Assembly: GCA_015056815.1 (NCBI GenBank)
Contig: SVFN01000009.1
Location: forward strand, 3,172 to 67,171
Length of the DNA stretch: 64,000 bases
DNA from: Lachnospiraceae bacterium
GTDB lineage: Bacteria > Bacillota > Clostridia > Lachnospirales > Lachnospiraceae
Direction: 5' to 3'
Each line of letters opens with the position of its first letter. The stretch's first letter is position 1. Below, in pieces: positions 17,513-26,174 of the stretch. The position numbers and the translations under genes were made by a program. The notes below the pieces were generated by a model. The model had not been told where the DNA came from. It ran no database searches and worked only from the letters and a program-made list of their open reading frames with translations.

Positions 17513-18796
17513 ATGAAAAAATGGAATGGGACGAGGATAAGTCTGATAGCGGCAGTGGTACTGCTGGGCTTTGGAGGCTGCGGCAGAGAGCGTGCGGACG
17601 TTTCCGACACAATAGTGACTGAGAAAGTCCGGGTGGAAGAAACACTGATCGAAACAGAGCCGGAAGAAGTGCAAAAGCGGAAGGAGGTAGTACCGAAACA
17701 GCAGGAAGTGAAAGAATGTGTTCCGGTCGCAGAACCGAAGCTGATCGAACCGGCGGTCTATGATGAGACAGCGCGCAAAGAGGCAATGGATGAACAGATC
17801 TCCTATTATTATTATAATACCTTGCCGGAAGAGGATAAAAAGATCTATGAAGAAGTATATTTGGCAATCTGTAACAGGCAGGAGGCAGTTGTCTCCACGC
17901 TGGAGCAGGATAAGCTGGAAGATATTTATCAGCTTGTGATGATGGATCACCCGGAGATCTTTTATTCGGAAGGCTATGTCTGCACCAGACATCTGAAAGG
18001 GGACAGACTTGAGAAACTGACTTTTTCCGCAAAGATCAAATGGGACGAAGAAGAGATCCAAAGAAGGCAGCAGGCGGTGGCTGCTTATACGCAGGAATGT
18101 CTGGCCCGGATGCCCGGGGGAGAAGATCAGTTTGGACAGATCAAGTATATTTATGATTACCTGATCGGGAAGACACAATATGTGCCGGAGGCTTCTGAGA
18201 ACCAGAATATCTGCTCTGTCTTTATGAATCAGAAGAGCGTCTGCCAGGGGTATGCGGAAGCGACGCAGTATCTGTTGCAAAAACTCGGTTTTGAAGCCGC
18301 GGTTGTGACAGGTGAAGCAGAAGGCGGAGGACATGCCTGGAATCTGGTCAGGGCAGACGGCGAATACTACTATCTGGATACAACATGGGGAGACGTGGAT
18401 TACAGAAGTGTGACGGGAGAAAAAAGCATGGAGGACAACATGCCGGTCAATTATGATTATTTCCTGATCACGACAGAACAGCTGTTGAAAACCCATACGC
18501 CGGATGCGGACTACAGGCTCCCGGTATGTACCGCTGTGACGGATAATTATTATGTGCGCATGGGGACTTTATTTGAGACCATGGATGAAGCCAAGGTCGC
18601 AGACTGCTTTATTAGGGCAAAGGCGGACGGACGAAATACCATTACGTTTAAAGCGGTGGATGGTGAAGTATATGAGAGCTTGAAACAATATCTGCTGACG
18701 GAACAGAAGGTATTTGATTTTATTGAAGAAAGAGATTCCGTTTCCTATTATGAAGACGAACGGATGGGCACAATCTGTTTCTGGCTGAAAAGATAG
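17513..18796 (+). CDS. Transglutaminase-like domain lipoprotein
   Basis: A 427-residue secreted lipoprotein. The signal peptide ends in a lipobox-like LLGFGGC with Cys23, followed by a Glu/Lys-rich linker to about residue 90. The core has the papain-like transglutaminase triad: Cys in SVCQGYAEAT, His in GGGHAWNLV and Asp in YYLDTTWGD. Such domains act as transglutaminases or as peptidases on peptides or cell wall; the substrate cannot be read from sequence. It lies 43 bases after prfC with only a weak ribosome binding site. Confidence 0.88.
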   Translation: MKKWNGTRISLIAAVVLLGFGGCGRERADVSDTIVTEKVRVEETLIETEPEEVQKRKEVVPKQQEVKECVPVAEPKLIEPAVYDETARKEAMDEQISYYYYNTLPEEDKKIYEEVYLAICNRQEAVVSTLEQDKLEDIYQLVMMDHPEIFYSEGYVCTRHLKGDRLEKLTFSAKIKWDEEEIQRRQQAVAAYTQECLARMPGGEDQFGQIKYIYDYLIGKTQYVPEASENQNICSVFMNQKSVCQGYAEATQYLLQKLGFEAAVVTGEAEGGGHAWNLVRADGEYYYLDTTWGDVDYRSVTGEKSMEDNMPVNYDYFLITTEQLLKTHTPDADYRLPVCTAVTDNYYVRMGTLFETMDEAKVADCFIRAKADGRNTITFKAVDGEVYESLKQYLLTEQKVFDFIEERDSVSYYEDERMGTICFWLKR

Positions 18797-18799
18797 ACT

Positions 18800-18827
18800 T
18801 TGCAAATGCGGCAGAGTTTGGTATAAT
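18800..18827 (+). promoter_or_regulatory. Strong promoter of the asp23-nusB-xse operon
   Basis: TTGCAA, 16 bases, TATAAT, with TG one base upstream of the -10. Transcription would start near 18834, giving a 50-base leader to the Asp23 gene. Confidence 0.8.
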
Positions 18828-18884
18828 ATCATAGAAAGCGTGAATGTATGATACGCAACTTAAATAGAAACAGGGAGGCGTAAT

Positions 18885-19268
18885 ATGGAGAAGGAACTGG
18901 AACGCAGCACATTTGTTTTGCAGGAAAACGAAAAAATCGGTGCTGTTAAGATAGCAGATGATGTTGTGGCTATGATCGCGGGGCTGGCAGCCACTGAAAT
19001 AAGCGGTGTAAATTCACTGGTCGGCAATATTACGAATGAGCTGATGAGCAAGGTTGGCATGAAGAAGCTGACACGGGGTGTTAAAGTGGAAGTGGCGAAT
19101 CATAAGGTGCGTGTAGATCTGGCGATCATGATGGAATATGGTTATAATATTCCGGAAACCTGTCAGAATGTACAGAAGAGAGTGAAGAATTCCATTGAAA
19201 ACATGACAGGATTAAGGGTGGATCATGTGAATATCCGTATTGCAGGGGTAAAGTTACAGGAAGAATAA
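18885..19268 (+). CDS. Asp23/Gls24 family envelope-stress protein
   Basis: A 127-residue member of the Asp23 (DUF322) family. It shows IADDVVAMIAGLAATEISGV, GVKVEVANHKVRVDLAIMM and the C-terminal VDHVNIRIAGVKL. These proteins associate with the membrane through partners such as AmaP and are linked to cell envelope stress. In Clostridia a copy commonly lies just before nusB, as here. GGGAGG precedes the ATG. Confidence 0.94.
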   Translation: MEKELERSTFVLQENEKIGAVKIADDVVAMIAGLAATEISGVNSLVGNITNELMSKVGMKKLTRGVKVEVANHKVRVDLAIMMEYGYNIPETCQNVQKRVKNSIENMTGLRVDHVNIRIAGVKLQEE

Positions 19269-19301
19269 ACGATCAGATATGATTAACCACCGGAGTGATT
19301 T

Positions 19302-19709
19302 ATGAGAAGAAGAGAATTAAGAGAACAGATTTTTAAGCTGTTATTTCGTGTAGAGTTTAATAAGCCGGAGGAAATGCCGGAACAGCTGCGATATTTTTTT
19401 GAAGATGATGAACTGACAGCCACAGAGCTTGAACAGGCAGAGATTGAGGTAAAATTCCAGAAGATACTGGATAAGCTTGCGCAGATTGATGAAATGCTCA
19501 ATGAGAAGACATCCGGCTGGAGCGTGGAACGTATGGGAAAGGTGGATGTTGCGATACTGAGGCTTGCCGTATATGAGATCTGCTTTGATGAAGATGTACC
19601 GACCGTTGTAGCGATCAATGAAGCAGTGGAACTGGCCAAACGGTTTGGACAGGAGGAGTCTTCCTCTTTTATTAACGGTGTGCTGGCCAAGTTTGCAGAT
19701 AAGGCATGA
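19302..19709 (+). CDS. nusB: Transcription antitermination factor NusB
   Basis: An all-helical RNA-binding protein of 135 residues that acts with NusE (S10) on rRNA antitermination. The family signature is clear in the C-terminal half: DVAILRLAVYEI, VAINEAVELAKRFGQEESSSFINGVL. It starts RRRELREQIFKLLF with the basic N-terminal motif. The stop overlaps the xseA start (ATGATG). Confidence 0.96.
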   Translation: MRRRELREQIFKLLFRVEFNKPEEMPEQLRYFFEDDELTATELEQAEIEVKFQKILDKLAQIDEMLNEKTSGWSVERMGKVDVAILRLAVYEICFDEDVPTVVAINEAVELAKRFGQEESSSFINGVLAKFADKA

Positions 19710-20917
19710 TGGAGAGAAATTCTAAGAATATTTATTCGGTCGGACAGATTAACCGTTATATCAAAAATATGTTTGCGCAGGATTATATGCTGCGTTCTGT
19801 TCGTGTACGCGGAGAATTAAGCAATGTCAAATATCATGGATCCGGACATATCTATTTTACACTGAAGGATGATACGGGTTGCATGAATGGTGTGATGTTT
19901 GCCGGGAACAGAAGCGGTCTTGGCTGCGTGCTCAAAGAAGGCATGCAGGTGATCGTAAACGGGAATATTGATGTATACGAGCGCGACGGTAAATATCAGC
20001 TTTATGCCAAAGCAATTGAAGAAGATGGAAAAGGCGCTCTTTATGAGCGCTTTCTTGCAATGAAGGAACAGATGGAAGAAATGGGCATGTTTGCGCAGGT
20101 ATATAAGCAGCCCATTCCGGCAAATGCACAGTGCATCGGGATCGTAACAGCGCCGACGGGCGCTGCTGTCAGGGATATCATCCAGATCGCGAAAAGGAGA
20201 AATCCGTTTGTGCAGCTTGTTCTTTATCCGGCGATCGTGCAGGGAAAGGACGCTGCAGCGAGTATTACAGCAGGGATCAGGGCACTTACCGCCTATGGAG
20301 TTGATGTGATGATAGTGGGACGTGGCGGCGGATCTATGGAGGATCTTTGGGCATTTAATGAACCGGAGGTGGCACAGGCTATTTTCGACTGTCCGATCCC
20401 GGTCATTTCCGCTGTCGGACATGAGACGGATACGACCATTGCGGATTATGTGGCGGATCTGCGGGCTCCCACACCTTCTGCGGCCGCGGAGCTTGCAGTT
20501 TTTGAAGTCAGAAGACTGTTAGATGCCATGGAAGTCTATAAACGTAAGCTGGACTTTGTCATGGATCAGAACTGCCGCATGATGCGTATGAAAAGGCTCG
20601 GATATCAGGAGAGACTGGAAAGGCTGAGCCCGGTAAGACGGGTTCAGGATAATCGTATGCGCCTGACTGCGTTGGAGGAGCATTTTTCGGAAGCAATGGA
20701 GTGGAAGCTTGTCGGGGTCAGACACCGCATGGAGATTCTGATCGAGGGATACAAAGCTGCCTCACCTCTCAACATGCTTTCTCATGGCTATTCCTATGTG
20801 GAGAATGCTGAGGGAAAGGTCGTGAAGGCGGCGGAGGATGTAAAAGAGGGGGATCATTTGCAGATCCGTCTTTACAAAGGACAGTTGGAAACAGTCGTGG
20901 AACGGATCATAAAGTGA
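19706..20917 (+). CDS. xseA: Exodeoxyribonuclease VII large subunit
   Basis: The large, catalytic subunit of exonuclease VII, which degrades single-stranded DNA. The 403-residue product has an N-terminal OB fold (YSVGQINRYIKNMF to about residue 100) and the catalytic domain. Typical segments are GIVTAPTGAAVRDI, VGRGGGSMEDLWAFNEP, SAVGHETDTTIADYVAD and a C-terminal helix-rich arm. ATG 19706 or 19709 are both possible starts. It is coupled to nusB by overlap. Confidence 0.97.
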   Translation: MMERNSKNIYSVGQINRYIKNMFAQDYMLRSVRVRGELSNVKYHGSGHIYFTLKDDTGCMNGVMFAGNRSGLGCVLKEGMQVIVNGNIDVYERDGKYQLYAKAIEEDGKGALYERFLAMKEQMEEMGMFAQVYKQPIPANAQCIGIVTAPTGAAVRDIIQIAKRRNPFVQLVLYPAIVQGKDAAASITAGIRALTAYGVDVMIVGRGGGSMEDLWAFNEPEVAQAIFDCPIPVISAVGHETDTTIADYVADLRAPTPSAAAELAVFEVRRLLDAMEVYKRKLDFVMDQNCRMMRMKRLGYQERLERLSPVRRVQDNRMRLTALEEHFSEAMEWKLVGVRHRMEILIEGYKAASPLNMLSHGYSYVENAEGKVVKAAEDVKEGDHLQIRLYKGQLETVVERIIK

Positions 20918-20946
20918 TCGGCAGCCATAGGAGGCAGGAGGACAGG

Positions 20947-21165
20947 ATGGCAGAACAAAAGGAAACACAGCTTTCCATTGAAGAAGTGTTTGAACAGTTG
21001 GATGAGATGCTGATGCGCTTAGAGGCGGAGGAAATCCCGCTGGAAGAAGCGTTCTTACTCTATGAAAAGGGAATGAAGCTTTTAAAATACTGTGACAGTG
21101 CAATTGACAAAGTAGAGAAAAAGGTACTGCTTTTGCAGGAGAATGGTGAAACCTATGAATTTTGA
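20947..21165 (+). CDS. xseB: Exodeoxyribonuclease VII small subunit
   Basis: A 72-residue helical protein that binds the XseA arm. It shows the family core SIEEVFEQLDEMLMRLEAEE and LLYEKGMKLLKYCD. I chose ATG 20947 with AGGAGGACAG upstream rather than the in-frame ATG at 20914, which overlaps xseA. Its end overlaps the start of ispA. Confidence 0.96.
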   Translation: MAEQKETQLSIEEVFEQLDEMLMRLEAEEIPLEEAFLLYEKGMKLLKYCDSAIDKVEKKVLLLQENGETYEF

Positions 21166-22048
21166 AGAAGAACGCAAAGAACGTCTGGAGCGGATCGAAA
21201 AACTGCTCTGTGAGTATCTTCCTGAGGAAGAAGGACTTCAGAAACGTATTATGGAAGCGATCAATTACAGTGTGCTGGCAGGAGGTAAGAGACTGCGTCC
21301 CATGCTGATGCTGGAGAGCTACCAACTGTTTGGAGGGAAAGAAAAAGTGATCGAGCCTTTTATGGCGGCGATCGAAATGATACATACGTATTCCCTGATC
21401 CATGATGATCTGCCGGCGATGGATAACGATCTGTACCGGCGGGGGCGCAAAACGACACATGCTGTTTATGGGGAAGCAATGGCAATCCTTGCAGGGGATG
21501 GACTTCTCAATCTGGCTTATGAAACTGCGGCGAAGGCCTTTCTGTTTAAGCCGGGGGATGAAACGGTTGAACGGGCCTTTTCCATCCTGCTTTCCAAAGC
21601 AGGAATCTATGGTATGGTCGGCGGACAGACGGTGGATGTTCTGGCAGAGAAGGAGCGGCTGCGTCTTACAAAAGAGCAGCTTTTATATATTCATGCCAAT
21701 AAGACGGCAGCACTGATACAGGCACCTCTTATGATCGGGGCGGTGTTGGCCGGGGCAGATACCAAAGCGGTAGAGACGATGGAAAAGATCGGATATAATG
21801 TCGGGATCGCATTCCAGATCCGGGATGATATCCTGGATGTGACCGGGACGCTGGAGGAACTGGGGAAACCCATCGGCAGCGACAAAGAACAGGGAAAAGA
21901 AACCTATATCACTTTGTTTGGAATGGAAGCTGCCCGAAAGGATGAAGAAAAGCTGTCGCAGGAAGCTATTTCGAAGCTTGGCGAAATAGGAGCAAAAGAG
22001 ACGTTTTTGGCAGAGCTGATCGGGAGTCTGATCAATCGAAGAAAATAG
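21155..22048 (+). CDS. ispA: Farnesyl/geranylgeranyl diphosphate synthase
   Basis: A trans-prenyltransferase of 297 residues that condenses isopentenyl diphosphate with allylic diphosphates. The first Asp-rich motif is DDLPAMDNDLYRRGRKTTH and the second is FQIRDDILD; GGKRLRPML is also present. AGGAG lies 13 bases before ATG 21155, rather far; ATG 21143 in frame is an alternative. The next gene, dxs, feeds the same pathway. Confidence 0.95.
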   Translation: MNFEEERKERLERIEKLLCEYLPEEEGLQKRIMEAINYSVLAGGKRLRPMLMLESYQLFGGKEKVIEPFMAAIEMIHTYSLIHDDLPAMDNDLYRRGRKTTHAVYGEAMAILAGDGLLNLAYETAAKAFLFKPGDETVERAFSILLSKAGIYGMVGGQTVDVLAEKERLRLTKEQLLYIHANKTAALIQAPLMIGAVLAGADTKAVETMEKIGYNVGIAFQIRDDILDVTGTLEELGKPIGSDKEQGKETYITLFGMEAARKDEEKLSQEAISKLGEIGAKETFLAELIGSLINRRK

Positions 22049-22059
22049 GAGAATGTGAG

Positions 22060-23916
22060 ATGTTTTTAGAACAGATTACCAAACCCAATGATATCAAGCA
22101 GTTCGACCCGGAGGATTATGGAGAACTGGCGCAGGAGATACGAGATTTTCTGATCGACACGATCAGTGTCAATGGAGGACATCTGGGATCCAATCTGGGT
22201 GCTGTTGAACTTACGATGGCACTGCATCTTTCCCTGGATCTGCCTAAGGATAAGATTGTCTGGGATGTTGGGCATCAGTCTTATACGCACAAGCTTCTGA
22301 CCGGAAGAAGGGACGGCTTTGAAAAACTGCGAAAATTTGGCGGAATGAGTGGATTCCCAAAGAGAAAAGAAAGTGAATGTGATTGTTTTGATACCGGACA
22401 CAGTTCCACTTCAATCTCTGCGGGACTGGGGCTTGTGCGGGCGCGGGATATCAGGCAGGAGGATCATACGGTCGTGTCGGTGATCGGTGACGGATCCCTG
22501 ACAGGAGGTATGGCTTATGAGGCGCTGAACAATGCATCGCGGATGGGCTCCAATTTTATCATTGTGCTCAATGATAATAATATGTCGATCTCTGAAAATG
22601 TGGGCGGTATGTCGAAGTATCTGAATAATATCCGTACTGCCAACAATTACCTGGATCTGAAAGACAGCATTTATTATAAGCTGAAGGATATGCCCAAATA
22701 CGGAAAGCCGATCGTGCGGGGCATACAGAATGTGAAGAACAGCTTTAAACAGCTGGTGATACCGGGTATGTTTTTTGAGGATATGGGAATCACTTATTTA
22801 GGACCGGTTGACGGACATGACATTGCGGCGATGATGAAGGTCTTAAAAGAGGCGAAACGTGTCAAGAATGCGGTGGTGGTTCATGTCCTGACCAAAAAGG
22901 GGAAAGGATACGAACCGGCGGAGAAGCATCCGGCAAGATTTCATGGAGCGGAGCCTTTTGAAATCGAGACGGGACTTCCCAAAAACAAACGCCGCAAGGC
23001 AAATTACACCGATGTGTTTGCAACGGTAATGAATAAGCTCGGGGACCGGGATGAAAATCTGGTGGCGATAACGGCGGCCATGCCGGATGGGACGGGACTA
23101 AAGCGCTTTGCAAACAGGCACCCCGGACAGTTTTTTGATGTGGGGATCGCGGAGGAGCATGCGGTGACATTTGCGGCCGGACTGGCAGCAGGCGGATTAA
23201 AACCGGTGGTGGCAGTGTATTCTTCTTTTTTGCAAAGGGCATATGATCAGATCCTTCATGATGTCTGTATTCAGAACCTTCCGGTCGTATTCGCGATCGA
23301 CAGAGCCGGACTGGTGGGAAGCGATGGAGAGACACACCAGGGAATCTTTGACCTTTCCTATCTGTCCTCCATACCGAATATGAGTATCATGGCACCCAAA
23401 AATAAGTGGGAGCTTGCGGATATGCTGAAATATGCTGTTGCGTTTCAGGGACCGATCGCACTGAGATATCCGAGAGGAGAAGCCTATGACGGACTGGAGG
23501 ATCACAGGGCCATTGTAGAGTACGGAAAGGCCGAGTGGATTTATGAAGAGTCACAGATCGCTCTTTTGGCAGTGGGGAGTATGGTCAAAACAGCACAGCA
23601 GGTAAGAGAGAAACTGAAAGCAGAAGGGTATTCCTGCAGTCTTTGCAATGCCCGCTTCGTGAAACCGGTGGATACGGCAATGATCGAAGAAGCTGCCGGC
23701 AAACACGAACTGATCGTAACGCTGGAGGAAAATGTGAGAAGCGGCGGCTTTGGAGAAAAGGTGCTTGACTACATCAATGAGAAGAAACTTTCGGTAAAGA
23801 CCAGGATCATCGCACTTCCGGATGAATATGTAGAGCATGGCAATGTGGATCTTTTAAAAGAAGAGGTCGGGATCGATGCCGGATCGATCATCGGGAAGAT
23901 CAAAGAGGATCTGTAA
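22060..23916 (+). CDS. dxs: 1-Deoxy-D-xylulose-5-phosphate synthase
   Basis: A thiamine-diphosphate transketolase-type enzyme of 618 residues that makes the first intermediate of the MEP isoprenoid pathway. The ThDP motif is GDGSLTGGMAYEALNNA. The pyrimidine domain holds the catalytic Glu in GIAEEHAVTFAAG, and the N-terminus has GGHLGSNLGAVELT. It starts 12 bases after ispA. ThDP supply links it loosely to thiC in this window. Confidence 0.98.
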   Translation: MFLEQITKPNDIKQFDPEDYGELAQEIRDFLIDTISVNGGHLGSNLGAVELTMALHLSLDLPKDKIVWDVGHQSYTHKLLTGRRDGFEKLRKFGGMSGFPKRKESECDCFDTGHSSTSISAGLGLVRARDIRQEDHTVVSVIGDGSLTGGMAYEALNNASRMGSNFIIVLNDNNMSISENVGGMSKYLNNIRTANNYLDLKDSIYYKLKDMPKYGKPIVRGIQNVKNSFKQLVIPGMFFEDMGITYLGPVDGHDIAAMMKVLKEAKRVKNAVVVHVLTKKGKGYEPAEKHPARFHGAEPFEIETGLPKNKRRKANYTDVFATVMNKLGDRDENLVAITAAMPDGTGLKRFANRHPGQFFDVGIAEEHAVTFAAGLAAGGLKPVVAVYSSFLQRAYDQILHDVCIQNLPVVFAIDRAGLVGSDGETHQGIFDLSYLSSIPNMSIMAPKNKWELADMLKYAVAFQGPIALRYPRGEAYDGLEDHRAIVEYGKAEWIYEESQIALLAVGSMVKTAQQVREKLKAEGYSCSLCNARFVKPVDTAMIEEAAGKHELIVTLEENVRSGGFGEKVLDYINEKKLSVKTRIIALPDEYVEHGNVDLLKEEVGIDAGSIIGKIKEDL

Positions 23917-23948
23917 AGGGATACCGATCGGATGAAGGAATGAAAAAT

Positions 23949-24755
23949 ATGAAAGAACGTTTGGATATATGGCTGGTAAAGGAGGGCCTGGCTCCCTCCA
24001 GAGAGAAAGCTAAGGCGATCATAATGGCGGGGATCGTCTATGTGGATGGCAACAAGGAAGATAAGGCCGGTACGACCTTTGATATCACGAAGGCCAGGGT
24101 GGAAGTCAGAGGAAAGACCCTTCCGTATGTGAGCAGAGGTGGTCTGAAACTGGAAAAAGCCCTGAAAGTATTTCCGATCAGCGTGGGCGGACTTACTTGC
24201 ATGGATATCGGAGCTTCTACGGGAGGATTTACGGATTGTCTATTACAGAATGGAGCTGTTAAAGTCTATTCCATCGATGTGGGACCGGCACAGCTGGACT
24301 GGAAACTCCGGAATGATGAGCGCGTTGTCAATATGGAAAAGACGAATTTCCGGTATCTGCAAAAAGGCGATCTGCCACAGGAGATGGAATTTGCCTGTTG
24401 TGATGTTTCCTTTATCTCACTCACGAAAATTCTGCCGCCGGCGTATGATCTGTTAAAAGAAGATGCACAGATGGTATGCCTGATCAAGCCTCAGTTTGAA
24501 GCAGGCAGGGAAAAGGTTGGCAAGAACGGTGTTGTGACCGATAAGAAGGTACACAAAGAGGTGGTGGAACGTGTTATGACTTTTGCCGCAGAAACAGGAT
24601 TTACCATTTTGGGACTGGACTATTCACCGATCAAAGGGCCGAAAGGGAACATAGAGTATTTGTTATGGATGGCGAAGAAGCCCGAAAAACAGGAGGATAT
24701 CCCTTTGGAATGGGTAGATGAAGTGGTGACAAAAGCGGATGGAGAGCTGGCATGA
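23949..24755 (+). CDS. tlyA: TlyA family rRNA 2'-O-methyltransferase / S4-domain protein
   Basis: An S4 RNA-binding domain (1-62, ERLDIWLVKEGLAPSREKAK) is fused to an FtsJ-type methyltransferase with the SAM loop MDIGASTGGFTDCLL. TlyA proteins methylate ribosomal RNA 2'-hydroxyls; in many Clostridia the exact target is not established. The chosen start ATG 23949 has GAAGGAA eight bases upstream, while ATG 23940 is adjacent to it. The 268-residue product overlaps nadK by four bases. Confidence 0.94.
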   Translation: MKERLDIWLVKEGLAPSREKAKAIIMAGIVYVDGNKEDKAGTTFDITKARVEVRGKTLPYVSRGGLKLEKALKVFPISVGGLTCMDIGASTGGFTDCLLQNGAVKVYSIDVGPAQLDWKLRNDERVVNMEKTNFRYLQKGDLPQEMEFACCDVSFISLTKILPPAYDLLKEDAQMVCLIKPQFEAGREKVGKNGVVTDKKVHKEVVERVMTFAAETGFTILGLDYSPIKGPKGNIEYLLWMAKKPEKQEDIPLEWVDEVVTKADGELA

Positions 24756-25591
24756 GACATTTTTATATGGTCACAAATGAGAAGAAGGATCCGGATTATC
24801 AGATCACCGGACAGATACAGGAAATGTTTCAAAAAAGAGGAGCTTCCTGTAAGGTGGGCAAAGATGTGACGGGACTTACCGGGGATACGGAATGCATTCT
24901 GGTACTTGGCGGTGACGGGACATTGCTTCGGGCCGCCGGAGATACGTTTGGCAAGAATATACCGTTACTGGGCGTCAATCTGGGTAATCTTGGATTTATG
25001 GCAGAAGTGGAAACGGGAAATATCGAACAGGCGGTAGATGCCCTGATGCGTGACGAATATCAGATCGAAGAGCGCATGATGTTAGATGGCAGTCTGCTTT
25101 TGGGAGCGGATGATAGCGGACAACAGACACAGACCATTCAGGCGCATGCTTTGAATGATGTGGTCGTAACAAGGCAGGGACCGCTCAGGATCGTATCGTA
25201 TGATGTTTATGTGAACGGAAGATATCTGACAAGGTATGAGGCGGACGGAGTGATCATTGCGACGCCTACCGGCTCTACCGGCTACAGTATGTCGGCAGGC
25301 GGGCCGATCGTAGAGCCCGTGGCACAGCTTTTACTTATGACACCGATCTGTCCGCATTCCCTATCGCCAAGAACGATCATTCTTTCGCCGGAGGATACCA
25401 TTGAGATTAGGATCGGCGCAGGGGGAAAGCAGGACCGGATAGAGGCCGGCGTTAATTTTGACGGAAATGCGGCATACGGACTGAAAGCGAAAGACAGTAT
25501 CCTTGTGAAACGCTCCGGGCACAAGACGCGTTTCCTCAGGATACATCAGTCAGGCTTTTTGGAGAATCTGCATCGAAAGATGAACAAATAG
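24752..25591 (+). CDS. nadK: NAD kinase
   Basis: Phosphorylates NAD to NADP. The 279-residue protein has the GGDG motif in LVLGGDGTLLRAAG, the conserved LNDVVV segment, and the DGVIIATPTGSTGYSMSAGGP-type glycine-rich region at about 167-187. ATGA overlap with tlyA indicates translational coupling. The gap to argR is 89 bases. Confidence 0.97.
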   Translation: MRHFYMVTNEKKDPDYQITGQIQEMFQKRGASCKVGKDVTGLTGDTECILVLGGDGTLLRAAGDTFGKNIPLLGVNLGNLGFMAEVETGNIEQAVDALMRDEYQIEERMMLDGSLLLGADDSGQQTQTIQAHALNDVVVTRQGPLRIVSYDVYVNGRYLTRYEADGVIIATPTGSTGYSMSAGGPIVEPVAQLLLMTPICPHSLSPRTIILSPEDTIEIRIGAGGKQDRIEAGVNFDGNAAYGLKAKDSILVKRSGHKTRFLRIHQSGFLENLHRKMNK

Positions 25592-25639
25592 CGGGGTGTT
25601 GACGGATGAAATGACGTCGGCAGGGAATTTTAAGAGGGG

Positions 25640-25653
25640 GCATTCAAAAATGC
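25640..25653 (+). promoter_or_regulatory. Candidate ARG box upstream of argR
   Basis: The inverted repeat GCATT-CAAA-AATGC lies 27 bases before the argR start. The half AAAAATGCA resembles the A/T-rich core and right half of Bacillus ARG boxes. Autoregulation by ArgR is common. Only one site is visible. Confidence 0.4.
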
Positions 25654-25680
25654 AGGGATAAACCTTCAGAAAGGATAAAC

Positions 25681-26133
25681 ATGAAAAAGAAACGACAGCA
25701 AAAGATCATTGAATTGATTGAAAAGTATGATATAGAGACGCAGGATGAGCTTGTGGAACTGTTGGAAAAAGAAGGTTTTCATACAACGCAGGCAACCATG
25801 TCAAGAGATATGAGGGAGTTAAGGTTATCCAAGGTTTCCGTGGGAATGGGACATCAGAAATATGTGGTGGCAGATCCTGAAAATCTGAAGATGAGTGAGA
25901 AATATGTGAAGGTATGTAAGGAAGGCTATGTTTCTATGGATATGGCACAGAATATTCTGGTGATGAAAACGGTTCCGGGAATGGCGATGGCTGTTGCAGC
26001 AGCCCTGGACGCCATGAAATTCGATGAGATCGTGGGATGCGTTGCGGGAGACGATACGATCATGGCAGCAGTGCGTACCGTTGAGGATACGAGAGAATTG
26101 ATCAAAAAGCTGGGCAAAATGCTGGAAGAGTAA
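25681..26133 (+). CDS. argR: Arginine repressor ArgR/AhrC
   Basis: A 150-residue arginine-responsive regulator. The N-terminal winged helix contains TQDELVELLEKEGFHTTQAT and SRDMREL. The C-terminal hexamerisation and arginine-binding domain contains the GD motif as GCVAGDDTIMAAV. The position between nadK and recN is the usual Firmicutes arrangement. AAAGGA lies upstream of the ATG. Confidence 0.97.
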   Translation: MKKKRQQKIIELIEKYDIETQDELVELLEKEGFHTTQATMSRDMRELRLSKVSVGMGHQKYVVADPENLKMSEKYVKVCKEGYVSMDMAQNILVMKTVPGMAMAVAAALDAMKFDEIVGCVAGDDTIMAAVRTVEDTRELIKKLGKMLEE

Positions 26134-26174
26134 GGACAGAAGTATTCTACGTGTTCGGAGTAGAAGGAGAAGAG

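Noticed and set aside
17396-18496. Minus-strand frame of 366 codons opposite the transglutaminase-like lipoprotein
   Set aside because: His- and Leu-rich shadow composition; the plus-strand gene has a signal peptide and a catalytic triad.
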